DNA from: Puccinia triticina
Taxonomy: Eukaryota; Basidiomycota; Pucciniomycetes; Pucciniales; Pucciniaceae
DNA: 64,000 nucleotides
Direction: 5' to 3'
Assembly (NCBI RefSeq): GCF_026914185.1
Contig: NC_070562.1
Span: 6,758,001-6,822,000, forward strand
Made by a program: the position numbers and the translations under genes. The notes beneath the pieces are model-generated. The model searched no databases, had not been told where the DNA came from, and was given only the letters and a program-made list of their open reading frames with translations. Shown piece after piece: positions 22,302 through 33,102 of this stretch; positions within the stretch are counted from its first letter, which is position 1, and each line of letters opens with the position of its first letter.

Positions 22302-23141
22302 ATGACTGACCTCGAAGTGATCAGAGCACTCCACATGGACCACCGCCCCGCAGAGCCCGCCGAGGACGCACCCGCTCAGGACACCGGCCGGCCGGGGACG
22401 AACATCTACAAACAGCTCAAGCGATCCACCAGCCAGCTCCTCCGCACGGCCCTCCGCCGCACAGCCCGGCTCCGGAAACACGCCGCGCCGGCCGCCCCGA
22501 CGAGCGGATACGGCTCGACGCTCAGCCTGCCGACGCCGGCTAGCCCGAGCCCCGTCCGCGCATCCGCCGGCCCGTCGCAGCTGTACGGCCACCGGCGCAG
22601 CTCTCGCCAGTCGATTTTTCTGCCCGCCCTCTCGGCCTCCCCGCCCCCGCCACGCCCACACTCGCCCACCGACCTTGCGCTCAGCCATCTCGACCGCATT
22701 CTGCAGGGCGCCCCCACCCCCCCGCCCGAGCTTCCCCCCCCAGCCCCGGCCCCCCTCACTCACGCCCTCTACGCCCTCAGCCCGCCCCACAGACCCGCCC
22801 GCAAAACCTCCCTCTCAAGGCCCCTTCCTGAACTCGGCCTGCGTCGACACCCCTCCAACCCCGATCGCCCGCCCCACAAGGTCGTCATCCATCCCGAGGC
22901 CTGGCAGGCCATCTCCATCTCCGCCTCCAGATACCACCACCAAGCCGCCCGCTGTCTCCAGGACCCCGCCGACCCGCCCCCGCCCCCCGACACCCCCCGC
23001 GTCCCCTCACTCGCCCCCGATCTTCCGTCGCCCAATAGCACCCTCAACTCCCGCAGACCCTCCGGCGACGACGCCTCATCCTCGTGCCCTTCCACCTCCT
23101 CCTCATCCTCCGCCCGTCCCCAATCGAATACCCGCTTCTGA
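22302..23141 (+). CDS. proline/serine-rich hypothetical protein (279 aa)
   Basis: A single uninterrupted frame whose GC content is far above both flanks, which are AT-rich repeat DNA. Composition: an ordered-looking N-terminus (MTDLEVIRALHMDHRP), a basic stretch near residues 38-60 (KQLKRSTSQLLRTALRRTARLRKH, split here for length), then long Pro/Ser tracts. A short conserved-looking patch near residues 190-215 (HKVVIHPEAWQAIS) precedes a Ser-rich tail. No catalytic motif, membrane segment or signal peptide is visible. It could be a small regulatory or scaffold protein. The coding call rests on frame length and base composition only, and an upstream exon is possible. Confidence 0.5.
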   Translation: MTDLEVIRALHMDHRPAEPAEDAPAQDTGRPGTNIYKQLKRSTSQLLRTALRRTARLRKHAAPAAPTSGYGSTLSLPTPASPSPVRASAGPSQLYGHRRSSRQSIFLPALSASPPPPRPHSPTDLALSHLDRILQGAPTPPPELPPPAPAPLTHALYALSPPHRPARKTSLSRPLPELGLRRHPSNPDRPPHKVVIHPEAWQAISISASRYHHQAARCLQDPADPPPPPDTPRVPSLAPDLPSPNSTLNSRRPSGDDASSSCPSTSSSSSARPQSNTRF

Positions 23142-23627
23142 CGGCCCGCGCGAACACCTCCTCCACCCTTGCAGCGTGGCCTCACCGCCTCCGCCCTAAT
23201 ACCCGCCGCTTCCTGCTCTGTACACACACCCTTCTCGACGTCCTGGATATCTGTACTCGTTCGGTCCCCACAGCCCGCTTTGTTTCTCTTTGCATGCGTT
23301 TCTTGTCTGTTGTCTGTCTGCTTCCGCTCTCCGGTCGTCTCATCTGCCCATTGCTTATCTATCCCCATCGACCGCTCAGATACACCCACATCCTTAGTCT
23401 CTGGGACACGGCTCCAGTACCCGCCTCCCTCTCTACCACAACCCACCCGTCTCTATTGTCCCTCACTTTCATAAGCTTGGAGAATCACCCTAATTCACTT
23501 CTTTCTCTTCCACCCAAGCACACACAGTATTCATCTCCCCACACTCCTACTTGTATATAGACTTTTTGGGCTGTTATATGGAGTACATGTATTTGATCCA
23601 CCCGGTTTTGTAGTCGGTGTTGTGGGG

Positions 23628-23655
23628 GTCAGGGGGGGGGGGGGGGGGGGAGGGG
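23628..23655 (+). repeat. poly-G tract
   Basis: An uninterrupted run of about 19 G, then A and five more G. It lies next to a tRNA-like sequence, so it may be the tail of a SINE-like insertion or a replication slippage site. Confidence 0.8.
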
Positions 23656-23675
23656 GATTGGTCTCAGAAACCAAA

Positions 23676-23749
23676 ATAACTATGGCAATTGAACCTGTGA
23701 CCCCAAACTTCATGAGTGATGTTTGAACTACTAAGCTAAGTGCACTCAT
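23676..23749 (-). tRNA. tRNA-Met(CAT)-like sequence, probably a SINE head or pseudogene
   Basis: On the minus strand an A-box-like TTAGCTTAGTAGTTCA is followed by a loop-like ACTCATGAA (anticodon CAT) and a B-box-like AGGTTCAATTGCC. The acceptor stem does not pair well, so this is not a functional tRNA gene. It is more likely derived from one. Confidence 0.35.
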
Positions 23750-24752
23750 ACTTGTTCATTTTATTGAGACATTGTCTGCCATGATGCTTGTGTATCCTGG
23801 GGTGATAAGTGTTAAATGACATTGTTTGTCACTATATCAGGGTCAAGACTTACACAAAGAGTGGGTATCAGAATGCTTAGAGCAGGAATGTATTATAACA
23901 TTAACACTGGGAAAAATAAACTGTCACCAGAAATCAGGTGACATCAAGTAACAATGGCAGCTGCTCTGGTCCTACCACAACTAGCCTACAATGGCTCCCT
24001 TGTTCCCTACAGGGGGCTGTCCATGCAGCCAACTGTGCAACTGGTGGGTAGCTCATTTGACTTAGGCTGATGTCACCTGTAGTTTACCCTTTATTATGGG
24101 CAGTGCTGGGGCAATGGGGACCCCTCCCAGAACATGCAATCCACAGCTTGGTGGAACCAAGGTGGATGGGGTTGATGATTGAACCGGATTCTGGCCCTGT
24201 GAAAACAGCTCAAAATTTTCAAAATTGAAGCATAACTGCATAGAGTCAGATGGCTTTTGGCTGGGATTATGTAAGCATGTCCCTGCCAAATTCACTCATG
24301 TTTTTATGTTTATCCATTTATGTTTTCAATTTTGAAGCCCACTAATACAAGATACAGGCCTGACCATCCCCCCAAAAAACCCCTGATGAGCTACCCATCC
24401 ATTGCCAAGTTACAGAGCCTTTGTCTTCTGGTTCTAGAGCCCACAGCAGCTTGTGCTGCACCTAAAAATATAAAAAACAAATGGGGGCAGTTGTTTTTTT
24501 AGGGGGTGTAGATTTTCCAAAAGACAAAAGCCCTACAAAGTGCATCCATTGTAAAATTAAACACAACAGTGAGAGAGAAAACAGGCACTCTGTGACAAAC
24601 CAACACCAAGTTGGTTACTGTTAGCTCCAGTCACAGTCTGGTTCTGGTTCTCTGTCAGCCAGGCTACAATGATAAACTAGAGCCCAGTTGACATAACAGG
24701 CATGAGCACAGGAAGCACAACCACAAAAAAAAAAAGATTAGCAGCAGTGCAG

Positions 24753-24828
24753 GCCACTGTGCAGTCTAAAGGTTAAATCCTATACCCGGTGCCACTGCAC
24801 AGCCTAAAGGTTAAATCCTATACCCAAT
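24753..24828 (+). repeat. 38-bp direct duplication
   Basis: Two adjacent units (24753..24790, 24791..24828) share 'ctaaaggttaaatcctatac' and begin gccactg. They differ at four or so bases. Confidence 0.8.
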
Positions 24829-25030
24829 ACCAGTAAACTAACCAGGATAGGCTTAATAGGGGGGACTTTGGGACACATTTTAAGGTGTTGATGAATTTTT
24901 TTTTAAAAAATTGATGAGTTCCACTGAATGATCAGTATGCCCTGCTGCTGTTCATTTTCTCAAAAGTTTAAAATTTTGTTCATAAATGCCTTAAATTTGG
25001 CTCCAAAGTAGTAGAATTCAATTGTGAACC

Positions 25031-26223
25031 TGTGAGCCTGAGTCTCTATAGTGAGAGCAGGACAAAAGAAAATGGGGGGCAATATTTGGATTTCTTTGGA
25101 TAAAGAAAATACAAATATAAGCGAGAGAGAGAAACTGAGCAGATTCAAGATAAGCAGATATTCAAGGTTATTCTGGTGGGTATGCACATCCACTGGCAAT
25201 GCTACCTCCTTAAAGGAGTGCTGCCAAGCTGTGCTAGAGGCAACAGCCTCCTCTCACCAAAGAAACGTGGAGGGATTCTGGATTAGACAAGTTTAATCCA
25301 GCCACAATTTTTTAGCTTCCTTCTGGATAGATAAGGTTCTTTAAAGGGAAACCTATGTGGTTTGTTTCTTACAAAAACCACAGAAAAAGAATGATGTAAA
25401 GCAGGTGCAGACCTGTGATCAAGGATGTGGCAAAGGCCAGCAAAAGAAGAGCAATCAAGCAGACACAGAGTTGTACCTCTGAGATAAACAAGGTTCAGTG
25501 AAAGAGGTTACTTACTGTCAATATCATAGGCGCCTGTGACGGTAGGTATACTGGGAGCGTGGTAATCTCTTTGGTGGTGATCCTGGGGTTATCCGGGGTG
25601 TGGTTCTGGTGTGCTGAAGTCTGTTCTTCCTTCTCAGGTGAGGGAGATCCTGACTTGAAAAATTTTCACAGTTTGCTTACATAATTACACATGTACAAGT
25701 GGTTGGTGCGCCTGGTAGCGCTGCCATGTCACAACTGCACATGCGCGCAATAACTCTCATTGAGTTGCGGAACTCAATTGTAATTCAGTGAGTAGCGGGA
25801 ATCAATTGTAATTCATTGAGTCGCGGGACTCAATCGTAATTCATTGAGTCGCGGGACTCAATTGTAATTTATTGAGTTGCGGGACTCAATCACAATTCAT
25901 TGAGTTGCAGGACCCAATTGGAGGAACTTAGAGCTTGCAGATCAACTTTTATTTTAGAGTTATCATGCTCAAATAATTTGAGATGTGGAAAAGGCAGACT
26001 TTTAGGTTAGCTGCGCTGACTCTGAGGCTGACACAAGAACTTAGGGAAAGAGTAGAGTTACAAAGCAATGAGAAGTTGTAACTAGGGTTAAAATTGCATG
26101 GGGAAACAGAATATGAAGTCAAAACAAGGTTATCTCTTAAGATGAAAAAGATATGAAGTAATTCATATGTAAAAAGGTAGAAAAGGTAGCTTTAGGTCAG
26201 CTGTGTTGACTCTAAGGCTGACA
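25031..26223 (-). mobile_element. solo LTR with internal insertion
   Basis: Ends TGTGAGCCTG and AAGGCTGACA match the complete element's LTRs. A perfect 5-bp target duplication GAACC flanks it (25026..25030, 26224..26228). It is 1193 bp against about 966 because of extra sequence at roughly 25755..26037. Confidence 0.88.
25755..26037. repeat. palindromic insert plus foreign LTR end within solo LTR
   Basis: 25765..25920 contains five or so spaced palindromes of the form 'ttgagtcgcgggactcaa' joined by 'ttgtaattcat'. 25985..26032 then reads like an LTR terminus (ggaaaaggcagactt, ending ctgaggctgaca) of a related element. After it the host LTR resumes at 'acttagggaaagagtag'. Confidence 0.65.
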
Positions 26224-28230
26224 GAACCCCCCTAATGTAAGGGTCTGTCTGTGGGGGAGGGGGTGGTTCTGTCTCTTTGGCACCAAGTCTTCCAGGTAGT
26301 TAGGAAATTGCTGGATGGGGAGAGTTTGAGGATCTCCCCCTGGCTCCCCCTTATAGAAGGGAGCTGTGACATGTATGTACAACTGGTAACATGTCCTTGA
26401 GACGGCCATGGCCCGCGGGCGCAGCTCATAACACCTAATATGTATAATCTACAATGGGCAACTTCCGGCCAAGATCAGAGGGCCTCCCAGGAGTGATCTG
26501 GAGACCCAAAAGCTATATTTCCCTGCAAAAATTCAAACTTTATGGGTCTACATCCACAACTGTGAGGATCCCAGATTTGATGGGAATTCATCCACTATCA
26601 CATTTTCTAGAAACACGGAGTGAATAGGTTCCTAAGAAATGGATTCTAGATACCACATGGACCACTGTTAAAGAAAAATCATATGCCCAGTAACAGTAAC
26701 CGGTATAGCTATTGTACAAATCTCTAATAAGCACAGGATCCAATAGCGCTAAGGCACTAGGATCCTGAATGCCCCAGTTATAGCATGAATGAAACTATTC
26801 TCTTGCAACCATCACCAGAAAGTAAAGGATCACAAGTAGGACAGTCTTGGTAGAATGGTTCTGCAACTTTCAGAACGCTGCAACCAAGCCAAGAGCACAC
26901 CAAAGTGCTAAGATCCAGGAGATTCCTGGAAGAACAGAGGTGAAAATTTTACCTCACAACCTTCCACTCAAGAGCAGAGGATTGCAAGAGTACCAGTTTC
27001 TGTAGGAACACTTGGCAGCTTCCAAAAAGAACATCAATTCTGTGTGACCTGTGGCCAAGATTTATGGGTTGCAGTGCAAGAGCATCATCTTCTGTATCAA
27101 GGCTGTGTCCTCCAATAATAAGTATTGGAAGGCCTGATTGGAGACTAGAGAGACAAAGCTCTAGTCTCCAAAGGGCATGAAAGCGGGTCTGTGGAAGGAA
27201 AATCAACCCCAGAATCATCCACCATCCTTCAGCCTTTCCTGAACTCAAATTTGCCAACAACCTTTTTGCTGACCTCTGTGCTAGCCTGCTGCTAGATTGT
27301 GATCTTGCTTCATTTTTTTCCCTCTGGACTCCTGCTCATCAGGAAGTCCAGCTCCTTCCCTTTATCATCTCTGGATTTACCACTAACCTTCCACTTTGGG
27401 AAACTGTAGAAATACCTCTGCATCTCAGACCTCAGACATCACAGGATTTAAATGGGCCTGCTCTTTTGGGCCCTGCAGAAACCACCCCAGAGGGCAATTA
27501 AGCATTCTGCTGCCCTCACTTCCCCTCTGTTTACTAAATTGAAGGATTTATTTCCTTATTATCACCTTTATTGTCTAAAAAGACACATCTAGTTATCACC
27601 TTGGTTGTTTGTGTATCTAAAAGAATTGTCTTGGCATCACAAAGCCTGACACCTCATAACAACACACACAAAATAAGGATAGAAAATGTGGGAAACAACA
27701 AACAACTGGTGGAGCAGAGCAACATCAGAGCAGGAATGCTTGAATATTGATTGGACCAAACCTTGAGTATTGAACTCCTTCTACAGAAAACCTTGCAAAC
27801 TAACCTGTACCTGAGCTTGAGGCAGAACCTTGAATATTCCACTCCGCCTTCTGCATTTTGAAGTCCACCATCTTGAAGCATCCACAATGCTGACTTGGCA
27901 CCAGTGTGAGCACCACAGCAGTCACTCAATGACATGGCCAACACCCTTTTGAAACCTTGTAATCTTGATTCTGGTTTACTTACCGCTGTGTATCCACTTT
28001 TTTAGCACTTTTGTGCTAGCTCCTACTGAAAAAAGAGGTTTGGAACTACGTGGCCGCTGCATTCAGCATGGTACAAACATTTTTTTTTCAGGGAAATGAA
28101 AAAGAATTCCACATGCTTGTGTCAGCAACCTTCAAGTCTGGGGTTTGTTTCATATATTTTGGAAACAAGCTATGTGATACAGCACTAGAAATTCTTCCAG
28201 GCTCAGTATTTATGGTGTTCAAAGTTGGTT
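26224..28230. other. gene-free interval
   Basis: 26440..26610 is an inverted relative of 18060..18200. Elsewhere there are only short open frames without family features (for example 26949..27260 minus). Direct 'ccctgtgatcaag'-type blocks of the LTR are absent here. I see no gene. Confidence 0.3.
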
Positions 28231-28234
28231 TGCA

Positions 28235-28366
28235 TAATTTTATGCATGCATAAATCATAAAATCATAAAAATGTTTTGGTGAGGAAATTTTGTATTACAT
28301 AATCAGACAGTCATATCCCCTGCAAAAATGATTTTATGATTTTATGATTTATGCATGCATAAAATT
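28235..28366. mobile_element. small hairpin MITE
   Basis: Near-perfect terminal inverted repeats of about 35 bp start TAATTTTATGCATGCATAAA (28235..28269 and 28331..28366) and enclose a loop of about 61 bp. The whole unit is 132 bp and AT-rich. No clear target duplication beyond A/T flanks. Confidence 0.65.
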
Positions 28367-28734
28367 ACGGACTTACTTTGCGCACTGCGGAAAACTCTTT
28401 GCGCACTGTGGGGGTCGTTGTCTCGACGTCCAGCCCCCAGTGCGCGCTTCTGCCACGGCTCTTCGCGCACTGCATTTTCCGCCAAAAAAACGGCTTGCAT
28501 TTCTTGAGATATTTTTTGATGAATCAATAGAATGGCTTTTTATGATCCCCCTAAAAAATAATCAAGTCATTTAGGGGTCTTCTTGAGCCTAGAGAAAATT
28601 GACATGAAAAAATCATATTTTAACGCAGCAGGGACCTGTAATATCGCTTCCTGTGCCCCAGTAGCCCCAAAAATTTCACAGTATCATGGCACATGTGCAA
28701 ATTCATGACCTGATAATTTTCAGAATTTTTCCCA

Positions 28735-29285
28735 GAGATATAAGGGGTGCGCGGCAGGCTTAGTAGGAAAATTACTGCTAGCTGTATAGCTTTTTTGTTA
28801 CACACCCAAACAGTCCCCAAATTTCAGAAATTTTTTCATTGTGGATATTATCTGCGCCATAAATTTCTTGGCAATAGTGTGTCATGATAACATGAGATGT
28901 AGTGCAGCGGGCTTAGTTGGAAAATGACTGCTAACTTATCTCATGTTTTAATGGCACACTATTGCTAAGAGCTTTATGGCGCGGAGAATATGCAAAATTG
29001 AAACATTCCTGAAAATTTCAGACTGTTTCAGCGTGTAACAAAAAATCTATACATGTAGCAGCCATTTTCCTACTAAGCCCACCGCGCACCCCTTATATCT
29101 CATGTTATCATGACACACTATTGCCAAGAAATTTATGGCGCGGAGAATATCCAGAATGAAAACATTTCTGAAATTTTGGGACTGTTTGGGTGTGTAACAA
29201 AAAAGCTATACAGTTAGCAGTAATTTTCCTACTAAGCCTGCTGCGCACCCCTTATATCTCATTTTATAATGACACACTATTGCTA
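28735..29285. repeat. approximately 180-bp satellite units, one inverted
   Basis: A unit containing 'atggcgcggagaatat', 'gtgtgtaacaaaaaa', 'ttttcctactaagcc' and 'gcgcaccccttatatct' occurs in the forward sense at about 28955..29110 and 29110..29285. It occurs inverted at about 28735..28895. The inverted and last forward units are closest, so a hairpin with a divergent middle unit would form. A partial unit continues to about 29390. Confidence 0.75.
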
Positions 29286-29409
29286 GGAATTTCAGGGAAT
29301 TAATTTAAAGCATATTTCTCTGTGCTCTCAAAATGTTGTGCCTTTGGTGTGTGTAACAAAAAAGTTATACATATACGCAAAATAATAAACGCAATACCTA
29401 TTTGGGCTA

Positions 29410-29524
29410 CAGGAAAGCTGGAAACAAGGTTATCTTATAAGAGCAAAAATATATGAAGTAATTCATATGTAAAAAGTAGACAAAGGAAGACTTTAGGTCA
29501 GCTGAGTTGACTCTAAGGCTGACA
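29410..29524 (-). mobile_element. truncated LTR end
   Basis: Matches only the terminal 115 bp of the element's LTR (aagtaattcatatgtaaaaa, ending ctctaaggctgaca). The remainder is missing, next to the 180-bp satellite. Confidence 0.7.
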
Positions 29525-29655
29525 TTGGGATTGTTAAAATTGGTTGGAATTTTTATTATCTTTCTCTATATTGCTCATTAACATTGAATTTGGTTTACAT
29601 ATATAATACAACCATCAATTTTTTTAATATCCATTGCATCCAATGCAATTTTAGG

Positions 29656-30520
29656 TCATTGATCCGGTGCCGGGGGAGGATGCAAGGTTGAGGGGCCTGC
29701 GGCCTGAGTCCCGGTTTTCCTGTTGTGGTTTCTTGGAGAGAGGGGGGGGCTTGTTGGCGGCATCACCGGAAATAATGAGCTTGAAGATTGAGTTGGGCTT
29801 GGTGGTCGGGCGACGGGGCCAAGTTCACAACCTGGATGATGACAACTTGGCCGGGTTGAACGACTCTTGCAAGTGTTTGAAGTCAAACCAGGACACCGAG
29901 CTGGTGAAGCTGAGCGGGTTGCGCCGAGGTCTGGACGGAGCTTGTTGGTTGAGCCCTTCGCGATTAACTGGCATGGATCTAGCTTGCCCTTGCCCTCCTT
30001 TGTCAATATACACTTCATCTGTTAGCAAGTCCTCTCACACCACATACCATCAGCAGTCCTTCACGAGTATAAAGACGAGCAATAGAACGGGGGAGGCAAA
30101 GAGTTTGGGATTGAAGTCGACGTAGCGCTTGGCAAAGGCTTCAATGACCCAGTTGATCTGCTGTGTTTCTGTGGGCTGATCAACGACCATGAGCAGCTTG
30201 TGGATTGATTTGTTGTGACTGAACTCAAACCTACTCAAACGAGCCCATGTACTTGGTTAGCGCCGCGAGATGGAACATATTTACTTATCCACCCCCTCAC
30301 ACATATACACATATTTACCACATCATCATCAGTATCTGTTGCACTCTGCTGCAGAAACTTGTTTGCGGAGCGGGACTTACCTTGACGCTAACACACTCGG
30401 GATTTTGCTCCTCTCAACCTGTGTCCCGAGTCGGCCCAGATAGGTCTCCTCACTTGTTCCAGCGGCTTCAGCTTCCCGCTTTTCTTGGCCGGCTCCTTGT
30501 CCTTCTTGTTGAATTCTGTC
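29656..30520 (-). pseudogene. SEC7-domain ARF-GEF relic (Syt1-like)
   Basis: The minus strand 30290..30050 reads ALTKYMGSFE, a break, then FEFSHNKSIHKLLM, PTETQQINWVIEAFAKRY and FNPKLFAS. This is the SEC7 core pattern (…LP.E.QQIDRV.EAFA.RY…NP.LF.S). SEC7 proteins activate ARF GTPases in Golgi and endosome traffic. A 10-bp direct duplication at 30224..30240 shifts the frame and adds a stop. The following IMLHTD segment is missing. An upstream exon-like block (30520..30384, RIQQEGQGAGQEKREAEAAG, with a GTAAGT donor) and downstream exon-like frames to 29656 may be other parts of the gene. 30600..30860 is also coding-like on this strand. Overall a broken copy. Confidence 0.6.
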
Positions 30521-30549
30521 CAATAAAAAAAAACCCTCATTAAAATTTG

Positions 30550-32098
30550 TATGTATATATATGTGGATAAAGGGGGGGATGCAATTGGAAAGTTTGATGA
30601 GGGCTGGGATTGGTGGGAAGCGGAGGTACTTGGCCGCCTGAGCTTGTTAGAAAGGATGAGCTGAGTAGTGTTGGAAGAGGGAGAGGCATTGGCAGCGGCA
30701 GATTGGAGGCGGGTGAGGTTGGCTTTGGTGAAAGGCTTGCAGTGGTATTCCAGGGCAGAGGTGAGGAGCAGGGGCCGAGGGGGTGGTTGAAGAGCTTGGA
30801 TTTGTGGTGGGAAATGAGGCTTCCAAAGCGGACCTCTAAACGGAAGTCAATTGAGTTTTCATATGGTTGCTTCCATTGTTGTCAGCGCCGGTCTCTTGTG
30901 TGACACGGGGCTGATAGGGTTTTTGACTATCTGTAGCGGCTAAATAGCGGCCAGAGGTCTTAAGGGTCACACTATAGCCGGATGGCCAGTGGAAAAAAGT
31001 CCAACTCAACACCAAAGGCGGAGGGACTAGCACCCTTACGTAAGTGAGGGGACGTGGCAATTACTCTAGCCAAGCGCCGTTGCTCAAAACAGGTTTACAG
31101 AAACTCTGTTCTTCTAGGATACAGGTATGAAGACCTGTACCTAGGAGAATACTCAAAGGAAAAGGGAAAATGTAAAAGAAACATAAGGTTAGTAGATTAC
31201 TAGGAAACCCCACTCACTTTAGTTTAAGTAAGGTCACCGGGTTTGTATGTGTAATAATCTGGGGGAAAAGATCTCTCCAGAGGAAAGATCCCCCCCTTTT
31301 ATATTACAGGGACCTGATCCTCCTTCGAGTCAAGGCCCCAGAGGGATCCTTAACTGCAAGGAGGGAGAAGAGGTCCACAGAATTCAGAGGAGGAATTACA
31401 TGAATAATTATGTAATCTCTCTATGTATGGTAAATCCATAGAGAGATATACTCCATTAGTACATTATTATTCTCAATCAAGGTAGATACATAATAAGTGG
31501 GAAATCATACAGTTTAGTACATGTAAAGTGATGATTGCAACAAAAGTAATACTATTAAACAACAGGAGGGGTTGAACACAGGATCTTCCACAAGATCAAG
31601 ATCAACCTTAAGGTAGCCTTTAGCCATTGGGTGACATGAGATGTGAATATCATCGTAGGCACATGGATAATTGTCTCAGTGGCTGACAATTGTAATCTAC
31701 AGAAGGGATGCAATGATTGTAAGCAGCATATTTGGGAGAGCTGGCATACGGAGGGAGGGATTTGCAACTCACGTCCAGCGTAATCAATGTGGTTGCATGA
31801 CACCAGTTGGGTTCAATGAGGTTGAATTTTCAGGCATGTGCGTGGTAGTGTTGATACTGTTGTGGGGCTGGTAACTGCTCCCTTGCCTGGTTAGGACAGG
31901 TGGAAGGGGAGGAGGCGACTGGTGGCTTGCAAGCAGTGGCGCGGTGATTATTGCCATAAAGCTGGATTCTCATCCGGATCCGTAGTGGCTGGCATGGTTG
32001 CAATAGAGTCATGTATGGTTACAAGGGCCACAGCGTGGCGTTGGCATAGGCAGGAGCAAATGTTCTGACGTTGGGAGTTTTAGATTTGAGTCAATGGT
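30550..32098. other. gene-free interval left of the retrotransposon
   Basis: 30600..30860 has coding-like GC composition on the minus strand (KPFTKANLTRLQSAA) and may belong to the SEC7 relic's locus. 30900..32098 shows no gene. ATGGT at 32094..32098 is the left target-site duplication of the element that follows. Confidence 0.35.
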
Positions 32099-33064
32099 TG
32101 TGAGCCTGGGTCTCTATAGTGACCACAGGACACAAGAAATGGGGGGGCAATGATTGGATTTCTTGGGATAAAGAAACTACAACTATAAGAGAAAAAGAGA
32201 AAGAGAAAGGGAAACCAAGCAAGATAAGGAAGAAGAGAAGTACTAGGTTATTCTAGTGGGAATGCACGTCCACTGGCAATGCTACTCTTCTGAAGAGTGC
32301 TGCTTATCTGTGCTAGAAGTGCTACAGCTTCCTCTCAGGAGGGTATCTGGATTAGATAAGTTTAAACCAGCCACGGTTTTTTAGACTTACCTCTGGACAG
32401 TCAAGGTTCTTAATGGGAAACCTGAGGGACAGCCCTGCAACCTAGATTTGTGGCAAAGGCCAAGTGATAACAAGGGAAAGCCCTGTGATCAAGATAGAGG
32501 CAAAGGCCTGTAGATTTGGAGGGACAGCCCTGTGATCAAGAAGGAGGCAAAACCAGAAGAAAGAGCAGATCAAACAAGACACAGAGTTGTACCTCTGAGA
32601 TAAACAAGGTTCAGTGAAAGAGGTTACTTACTGTCAATATCCTAGGCGCCTGTGACGGTAGGTATACTGGGAGTATAGTAGGCTCTTTGGTGGTAATCCT
32701 GGAGTTATCTGGGTGGTGGTTCTGGTGTGCTGAAGTCTGTAGATCCGCCTCAGGCAAGGGGGATCCTGACTACGAAAATTTTCACAGTTTGCTTATGTAA
32801 TTTACATATGTACATGTGGTTTGGCGCGCCTGGTAGCGCTGACACGTCACAACTGCGCAAGCGCGCCACAACTCAATAACTCAGGGAAGGAGTATAGTTA
32901 CAATGAATTAATAAGTTGTAACTAGGGTTAAAATTGCATGAGGAAACAGAATATGAATTCAAAACAAGGATATCTTCTAAGATGAAAAAGATATGAAGTA
33001 ATTCATATGTAAAAAGTAGAAAAAGGCAGACTTTAGGTCAGCTGTATTGACTCTAAGGCTGACA
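32099..33064 (-). repeat. 3' LTR
   Basis: Right for TG..CA ends on the minus strand. It differs from the 5' LTR at about four sites over the first roughly 790 bp (plus-strand order) but at about twenty in the last 175 bp. Confidence 0.93.
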
Positions 33065-33076
33065 TTTCCTACCACC
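33065..33076 (-). other. polypurine tract
   Basis: The minus strand reads GGTGGTAGGAAA immediately before the 3' LTR, the expected primer site for plus-strand DNA synthesis. Confidence 0.7.
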
Positions 33077-33102
33077 AAAAAGGGTTGGATTTCTGTAAGA
33101 AA

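Larger units (their letters stand above)
23142..25030. other. 3' flank and repeat-like AT-rich interval
   Basis: 23142..23560 continues GC-rich and may be 3' UTR of the 22302 gene. Apart from the poly-G tract and tRNA-like sequence, a weak inverted pair ('gggtagctcat' near 24045 and 'atgagctaccca' near 24388) could mark a decayed MITE. No genes. Confidence 0.3.
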
